NCBI RefSeq assembly: GCF_900100195.1
Contig: NZ_FNES01000018.1
Span: 1-64,000, forward strand
Source: Billgrantia gudaonensis
Lineage (GTDB): Bacteria; Pseudomonadota; Gammaproteobacteria; Pseudomonadales; Halomonadaceae
Length of the DNA: 64,000 bases
Direction of reading: 5' to 3'
Shown here piece by piece: positions 59,604 through 64,000 of this stretch (its first letter is position 1; every line of letters begins with the position of its first letter). Made by a program: the position numbers and the translations under genes. Below the pieces are notes generated by a model, which saw nothing but the letters and a program-made list of their open reading frames with translations, ran no database searches and was not told the origin of the DNA.

Positions 59604-60614
59604 TCATGCACGCTGGCGTCGGGTCTGCTTCCAGCGGTCGAACATCACCGCCAACAGCAGGATCGCGCCACGCACCAGGTATTGATAGAAAGTGGGAACG
59701 TTGAGCAGGCCCATGGCGTTCTGCACGCAGCCCATGATCAGCACCCCCACCAGCACGCCGGTGATGGTGGCCACACCGCCGGAGAGGGCCACGCCACCGA
59801 GCACGCAGGCCGAGATCACCGCCAGCTCCAACCCCATGGAGGTGTTGGGATCGCCCAGCCCCATGCGCGAGGCGAGCAGCACGCCGGCGATGCCGGCCAC
59901 CACACCCTGCAGGCCGAAGACGATGACCTTGAGACGGCGTACGTTGACCCCGGCCAGTGCCGCTGCCTCGGCATTGCCGCCGGTGGCCAGCACGTTGCGC
60001 CCGAACGCGGTCATGTTGAGCAGCACGCCGAAGATCACGAAGCAGGCGATCATGGTCCACACGGGCAAGGTCAAGCCGAGAAAGGACGCGCTGCCAAGAT
60101 CGAAAAAGGCTGGAACGGTGATCATCACCGCGTCGCCGCCGGACGTGATGTAGGCCAGGCCGCGCACGAACTCCATGGCGGCGAGCGTGGCGATCAACGA
60201 ATTGATGCCGAACTTCGCCACCACGAAACCGTTGAAGGCCCCCACGGCGCCACCGGCGAGCACCCCGCCGAGCACGCCGATCGTCACGCTCCCCGACGCC
60301 GAGGTGACCACGGCGGCGACGACACCGGCAAAGGCGACGATGGACGCCACCGATAGATCGACCTCGCCCAGCGCCAGCACCATCATCATGGTGGTGGCGA
60401 TGGTGCCGATCAGGGTCACCGAGAGCAGCAGCCCCACCATGTTGCGCCCGGTGAGAAAGCCGGGAATGAAAACGGCCAGCGCCACGAACAGAACCACGAA
60501 GATGGCGATCAGGCCGGAGGTGTCGAGCAGGGTACGCAGGGGTTTCGGGAGTCCCCGGCGCGGGGGCACCGCAGCCACGCTGCCGTCTCCCCCAGCGAGT
60601 TTGTGGGTTGTCAT
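59604..60614 (-). CDS. araH: L-arabinose ABC transporter permease AraH
   Basis: This 336-residue inner-membrane permease has about ten helices. It shows VLALGEVDLSVASIVAFAGVVAAVV, GAFNGFVVAKFGINSLIATLAAMEFVRGLAYI and ISACVLGGVALSGG, with a C-terminal LLAVMFDRWKQ that matches E. coli AraH closely. It is 34 bp after araG and 24 bp before the dehydratase gene on the same strand. Confidence 0.9.
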   Translation of the reverse strand: MTTHKLAGGDGSVAAVPPRRGLPKPLRTLLDTSGLIAIFVVLFVALAVFIPGFLTGRNMVGLLLSVTLIGTIATTMMMVLALGEVDLSVASIVAFAGVVAAVVTSASGSVTIGVLGGVLAGGAVGAFNGFVVAKFGINSLIATLAAMEFVRGLAYITSGGDAVMITVPAFFDLGSASFLGLTLPVWTMIACFVIFGVLLNMTAFGRNVLATGGNAEAAALAGVNVRRLKVIVFGLQGVVAGIAGVLLASRMGLGDPNTSMGLELAVISACVLGGVALSGGVATITGVLVGVLIMGCVQNAMGLLNVPTFYQYLVRGAILLLAVMFDRWKQTRRQRA

Positions 60615-60648
60615 CTGTTATCCCTCGGATGGCTCATGTCGAAATGAA

Positions 60649-62142
60649 TCAGGCAGGCAGCGCCAGCCCCAACAGGCGCTCCTGGGAGGCCTGCTGGCGC
60701 GGCACGATGTCGATCAGCGCACCGTCGCGCATCACGCCGATGCGGTCGCAGATGGAGCTCACCTCGGCCAGGTCGCTGGAAATCACCACGACGCTCTTGC
60801 CCTGCTCCGCCAGGTCGTAGAGCAGGGTATAGATGTCGCGACGCGCGCCGACGTCGATGCCACGCGTCGGCTCGTCGACCACGATGAGATCGATCTTCTC
60901 GGCCAACCAGCGCGCCAGGATCACCTTCTGCTGGTTGCCGCCGGAGAGCGTGCCGATGGGCGTGCGCGGCCCCGGCGTCTTGATGCTCAGCTGCCGGATG
61001 AACTCCTCGGCATTGGCACGCTCGCGTCGCGGGTTGCGCAACATGCCCCAGCGCTTGAAGAAGCGCCGGCAGCTGATGTTGAGATTGTCGGCCACACTGG
61101 CGACGGGAAAGATGCCCTGCGATTTACGATCTTCCGGACACATCGCGATGCCCTGGCGAATGGCCTCGCGGGGGCTGGCGAAGCGCCGCGCCACGCCCTG
61201 GAAGCGTACCTCGCCCGCCCTGGCGGTTTCGGCGCCGCACACCAGCCGCATCAACTCGCTGCGCCCGGCGCCGACCAGGCCGAATAGACCGAAGACCTCA
61301 CCGCGCTTCACCGCGAAGCTCACGGGCGCCCGCAACCCCTTGCCCTCGAGCGCCTCGATCTCGAGCATCACTTCGCCCGGCTCACGCTCGCGGTAGCCGT
61401 AGACGTCATCGATGTCGCGGCCGACCATCTCGCTGACCAGGATGTCGTGATCCAGCGAATCGAGGTTCTCGTGGGTATGGATGTGCTTGCCGTCGCGGAA
61501 CACGGTGACCGCATCGCACATCTCGAAAACCTCCTCCATGCGATGGGTCACGTAGAGCACCACGCGGCCCTCGTCGCGCAGCCGCGCGACGATGCGCTCG
61601 AGCTGCCGCGTCTCCTGCACCGAGAGGCTGCTGGTGGGCTCGTCGAAGGCGATGATGCGGGCGTCGCGCAGCAGCGCCCGGCCGATCTCGATCATCTGTT
61701 GCTGGCCGATGGAGAGGTCGCGCACCTTGGTCGAGGGGTGGATGTCCCCCTCACCGAGTTCCTCGAGAATGCGCATCGCCCGCTCACGCAACTGCCGCCG
61801 GTCGATGAAGCCGCGGCTGACCGGCAACTGGCCGAGAAGCAGGTTCTCGGCCACCGACAGGTTGGGTGCCAGCGTCAGCTCCTGATAAATGATGGCGATA
61901 CCCTGTCCGAGCGCCTGGCGAGCGTTGGCGAACACATGGCGCTCGCCGTCGATCCACAGGGCGCCTTCACTGACACGGTTGACGCCGCTGAGCACCTTGA
62001 GCAGCGTCGACTTGCCGGCGCCGTTCTCGCCCATCAGGGCATGAACCTGACCGGCGCGGGCACCGAAGCTGACCTTGTCGAGCGCCCGCACGCCGGGAAA
62101 GACCACGCTGATGCCGTCGAATCTCAGATAGGGTTCCGTCAT
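60649..62142 (-). CDS. araG: L-arabinose ABC transporter ATP-binding protein AraG
   Basis: This 497-residue tandem ATPase has a first domain with Walker [10 protein letters not shown], signature [14 protein letters not shown] and Walker [13 protein letters not shown]. The second domain has a degenerate Walker A ([12 protein letters not shown]), [15 protein letters not shown] and [13 protein letters not shown]. The stretch [10 protein letters not shown] and the layout follow AraG. The ATG at 62142 has GGAGAG upstream; the longer frame adds 12 non-conserved residues. It energises L-arabinose uptake with AraF and AraH. Confidence 0.9.
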   Translation of the reverse strand: MTEPYLRFDGISVVFPGVRALDKVSFGARAGQVHALMGENGAGKSTLLKVLSGVNRVSEGALWIDGERHVFANARQALGQGIAIIYQELTLAPNLSVAENLLLGQLPVSRGFIDRRQLRERAMRILEELGEGDIHPSTKVRDLSIGQQQMIEIGRALLRDARIIAFDEPTSSLSVQETRQLERIVARLRDEGRVVLYVTHRMEEVFEMCDAVTVFRDGKHIHTHENLDSLDHDILVSEMVGRDIDDVYGYREREPGEVMLEIEALEGKGLRAPVSFAVKRGEVFGLFGLVGAGRSELMRLVCGAETARAGEVRFQGVARRFASPREAIRQGIAMCPEDRKSQGIFPVASVADNLNISCRRFFKRWGMLRNPRRERANAEEFIRQLSIKTPGPRTPIGTLSGGNQQKVILARWLAEKIDLIVVDEPTRGIDVGARRDIYTLLYDLAEQGKSVVVISSDLAEVSSICDRIGVMRDGALIDIVPRQQASQERLLGLALPA

Positions 62143-62174
62143 GTCGCTCTCCCGATCACCGTGAACCGCCACCG

Positions 62175-63170
62175 TCACAGCCCCAGTTGGTCGCGCACGT
62201 CCTGCCAGTTCTCGCGCGTCATCAGGGTGCCGGAGGTCTCGGTATTGGCCGGCGGCTTCTCGCCTTCGGTGATCCAGCGATAGAGGTTCTCCGCCGTCTC
62301 GCGGCCATGCTTGGTGGAACTGACGGCCACGGTACCGTGGAACCCCGTCGGGTTTTCGCGCGAGAACTCAGCGAAGGCGGCACCAGAACCGTTGATGCCC
62401 ACGCCGATCACGTCCTCGGCCTCGAGGCCGTACTGCTCGGTGGCGCGCACGCCGCCCAACACGCTCTCTTCGTTGAGCGCGTAGATGATCCAGTGATCGA
62501 ATTCCTCATGCTGAGAGAGGACCGGCGAGGCCGCCGAGAAGGCACTGCTGGTATCGGTGTTCTGCTGCGGCGCATCGAAGACGTTCTCTTCCGGGAAGCC
62601 CAACTCGAGCAGCACGTCGGTGGCGCCGTCGGTGCGCGCCTTGGCGGTGGGCAGTTCATTGTTGGTGATGCGCAGTGCTGCGACTTCCTGCGGATCCCAG
62701 CCACGTGCATCCATTTCGGCAACGAGCGCTTCACCGACCTGCTGGCCGATCTTGTAGCCCGACATGCCCAGATGCGGCACCTCTTCCATGGGCTCGCCGT
62801 CACCGCCCACGAAACGGTCGTCCACCGTGACCACTTTCATCCCGTACTGCTCGGCGCGGTTCATGATGGCCGGCCCCAGGCGCACGTCGGGCGGGCAGAT
62901 GACGAAGCCCTGGGCTCCCTGAGAGTTGAGATTGTCGATGGCGCTGAGCACTTCCTGGCCATCCTCGCCGCCCAGCCGAACGACACTGAAGCCCAGTTCT
63001 TCGCCAACCTGGGTGGCGGCATCCTGCTCGTTGATGAACCAGGCCTGTTCCGGCTTCTTGACGATGAAACCAATCTTGACGTCTTCTTCGGCGGCCTGTG
63101 CCGGACCGACGGTGCCGAGTGCCAAGCTGGCGCTGAGCGCCATTCGCGTGAAAGTCTTTGTCATGGACAT
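62175..63170 (-). CDS. araF: L-arabinose-binding periplasmic protein AraF
   Basis: This 331-residue binding protein has a signal peptide ([20 protein letters not shown], then VGPAQA). The mature sequence [63 protein letters not shown] and [13 protein letters not shown] follows E. coli AraF along its whole length. AGGAG precedes the ATG at 63170. AraF gives the arabinose identity to the whole unit (mutarotase, araFGH, dehydratase, lactonase). Confidence 0.92.
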   Translation of the reverse strand: MSMTKTFTRMALSASLALGTVGPAQAAEEDVKIGFIVKKPEQAWFINEQDAATQVGEELGFSVVRLGGEDGQEVLSAIDNLNSQGAQGFVICPPDVRLGPAIMNRAEQYGMKVVTVDDRFVGGDGEPMEEVPHLGMSGYKIGQQVGEALVAEMDARGWDPQEVAALRITNNELPTAKARTDGATDVLLELGFPEENVFDAPQQNTDTSSAFSAASPVLSQHEEFDHWIIYALNEESVLGGVRATEQYGLEAEDVIGVGINGSGAAFAEFSRENPTGFHGTVAVSSTKHGRETAENLYRWITEGEKPPANTETSGTLMTRENWQDVRDQLGL

Positions 63171-63221
63171 GACGTACTCCTGAAGTCTCGAAGGGGTTGT
63201 TGTTGGTATCGGGCTAATGGG

Positions 63222-63998
63222 TCATGAGCCCGGGGTTTCCTGCGCGGAAAAACGGTAGATCGTCCGTGAGCGGTAGGTGTCTCCTGGCTCGAGAATCGTC
63301 GAGGGAAAATCGGCTCGATTGGGCGAATCGGGAAAGTGTTGAGTTTCCAACGCGAATCCAGAGCGGTGCTCGTAGGCTTCCCCTCGCTTGCCCGTCAGAT
63401 CGCCGGCGAGGAAATTGCCCGAGTAGAACTGGATGCCCGGCTCCGTGGTGGCGATTTCCAACAGGCGCCCACTATCGGGCTCCCATACCCTGGCGGCCAA
63501 GACAGGGTCGTCGACGGACGCACCACCGTTGGCAAGCACGAAGTTGTGGTCGTAGCCCTTGCCGAACGTCAGCTGCTGGTCGTCCCGCTCGATGCGCTCG
63601 CCGATCGGCGTCGGCTGGGTAAAGTCGAACGGAGTGCCTTCGACAGAGCGGATTTCGCCGGTGGGAATCAGTCCTTCATCCACCGGGGTGAAGGCGTCGG
63701 CATCGATCATCAGGTGGTGATCGAGAATGCTGCCACTGCCTTCCCCCTCGAGATTGAAGTAACTGTGCTGAGTGAGATTGACCGGGGTGGCCTTGTCGGT
63801 CGTCGCCCGGTAATCGACGATCAGCTCATCGGCATCGGTGAGGGTATAGGTCACCTGCGTTTCCAAGGTGCCTGGATAGCCTTCCTCACCATCCTCGCTG
63901 GTATAACGCAGGACCAGGCCAGTCCCTGCCTCGCTCTCGAACGGCTCGACCTGCCAAAGCACTCTGTCGAACCCCTGCTGGCCGCCATGCAGATGATT
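63222..63998 (-). CDS. Galactose mutarotase-like aldose 1-epimerase, 5' end beyond the window
   Basis: The gene runs off the right edge; 258 residues of the C-terminal three quarters are present. The frame is open to the edge and begins [12 protein letters not shown], the GalM motif, so roughly 70-90 N-terminal residues are missing. Catalytic-site segments [13 protein letters not shown] (His) and the C-terminal [14 protein letters not shown] (Glu) are visible. It probably speeds interconversion of L-arabinose anomers. It is 51 bp upstream of araF on the same strand. Confidence 0.88.
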   Translation of the reverse strand, partial: NHLHGGQQGFDRVLWQVEPFESEAGTGLVLRYTSEDGEEGYPGTLETQVTYTLTDADELIVDYRATTDKATPVNLTQHSYFNLEGEGSGSILDHHLMIDADAFTPVDEGLIPTGEIRSVEGTPFDFTQPTPIGERIERDDQQLTFGKGYDHNFVLANGGASVDDPVLAARVWEPDSGRLLEIATTEPGIQFYSGNFLAGDLTGKRGEAYEHRSGFALETQHFPDSPNRADFPSTILEPGDTYRSRTIYRFSAQETPGS

Positions 63999-64000
63999 GT

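Noticed and set aside
58557..60356. 599-codon plus-strand frame opposite the arabinonate dehydratase and araH
   Set aside because: It is an antisense frame with His/Gln-rich composition and no family resemblance.

Overview
The window is GC-rich, gene-dense gammaproteobacterial chromosome. Gene content (lldD/lldR, dctBD, two TRAP systems, prlC-yheV, epd-pgk-fba, ligB, a very acidic exported protein) suggests Halomonadaceae (Halomonas-like). That assignment is inferred from gene content and style, not from a marker gene. No rRNA, tRNA, CRISPR array, insertion sequence or phage gene was seen.

Layout. (1) 0.4-9 kb: lactate oxidation, with lldD and an FAD/Fe-S D-lactate dehydrogenase on the minus strand. 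A regulator operon lldR-dctB-dctD diverges from it, and two near-perfect LldR operators lie between and in front of the two units. (2) 9-17 kb: a gamma-carbonic anhydrase-like protein, an NSS-family transporter, oligopeptidase A with YheV, then a TAXI-type TRAP transporter. The TRAP operon has a strong sigma-54 promoter and a perfect upstream palindrome and is the obvious target of DctD. (3) 17-25 kb: methyl-cycle genes metF, ahcY and metK, interrupted by ligB and by an AEC carrier, a GST and a TetR regulator. (4) 25-33 kb: transketolase, class I aldolase, two Hsp20 chaperones under a sigma-32 promoter, then epd-pgk-fba. (5) 33-35.4 kb: an extremely acidic exported protein, a COG4315 secreted protein and a Na+/Ca2+-exchanger-family protein.

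(6) 35.4-64 kb is one long carbohydrate catabolism region. A plus-strand part carries a LacI regulator, KDG kinase and a GhrB-like reductase, then a second LacI regulator, a DctPQM TRAP transporter, a HAD phosphatase and KduD. A minus-strand unit of nine genes (54557 down to 44242) carries a Caulobacter XylB-type sugar 1-dehydrogenase, a sugar ABC transporter, a TIM-barrel isomerase, a Gfo/Idh dehydrogenase, a mutarotase, a XylD-type xylonate dehydratase and a lactonase. A ROK regulator diverges from its start. A second minus-strand unit (from the right edge down to 56908) carries a mutarotase, araFGH, an L-arabinonate dehydratase and a lactonase, next to a FadR-type regulator.

Together the last two units describe non-phosphorylative oxidation of D-xylose and L-arabinose to 2-keto-3-deoxypentonates. 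The later steps (2-keto-3-deoxypentonate dehydratase or aldolase, and semialdehyde dehydrogenase) are not in the window.
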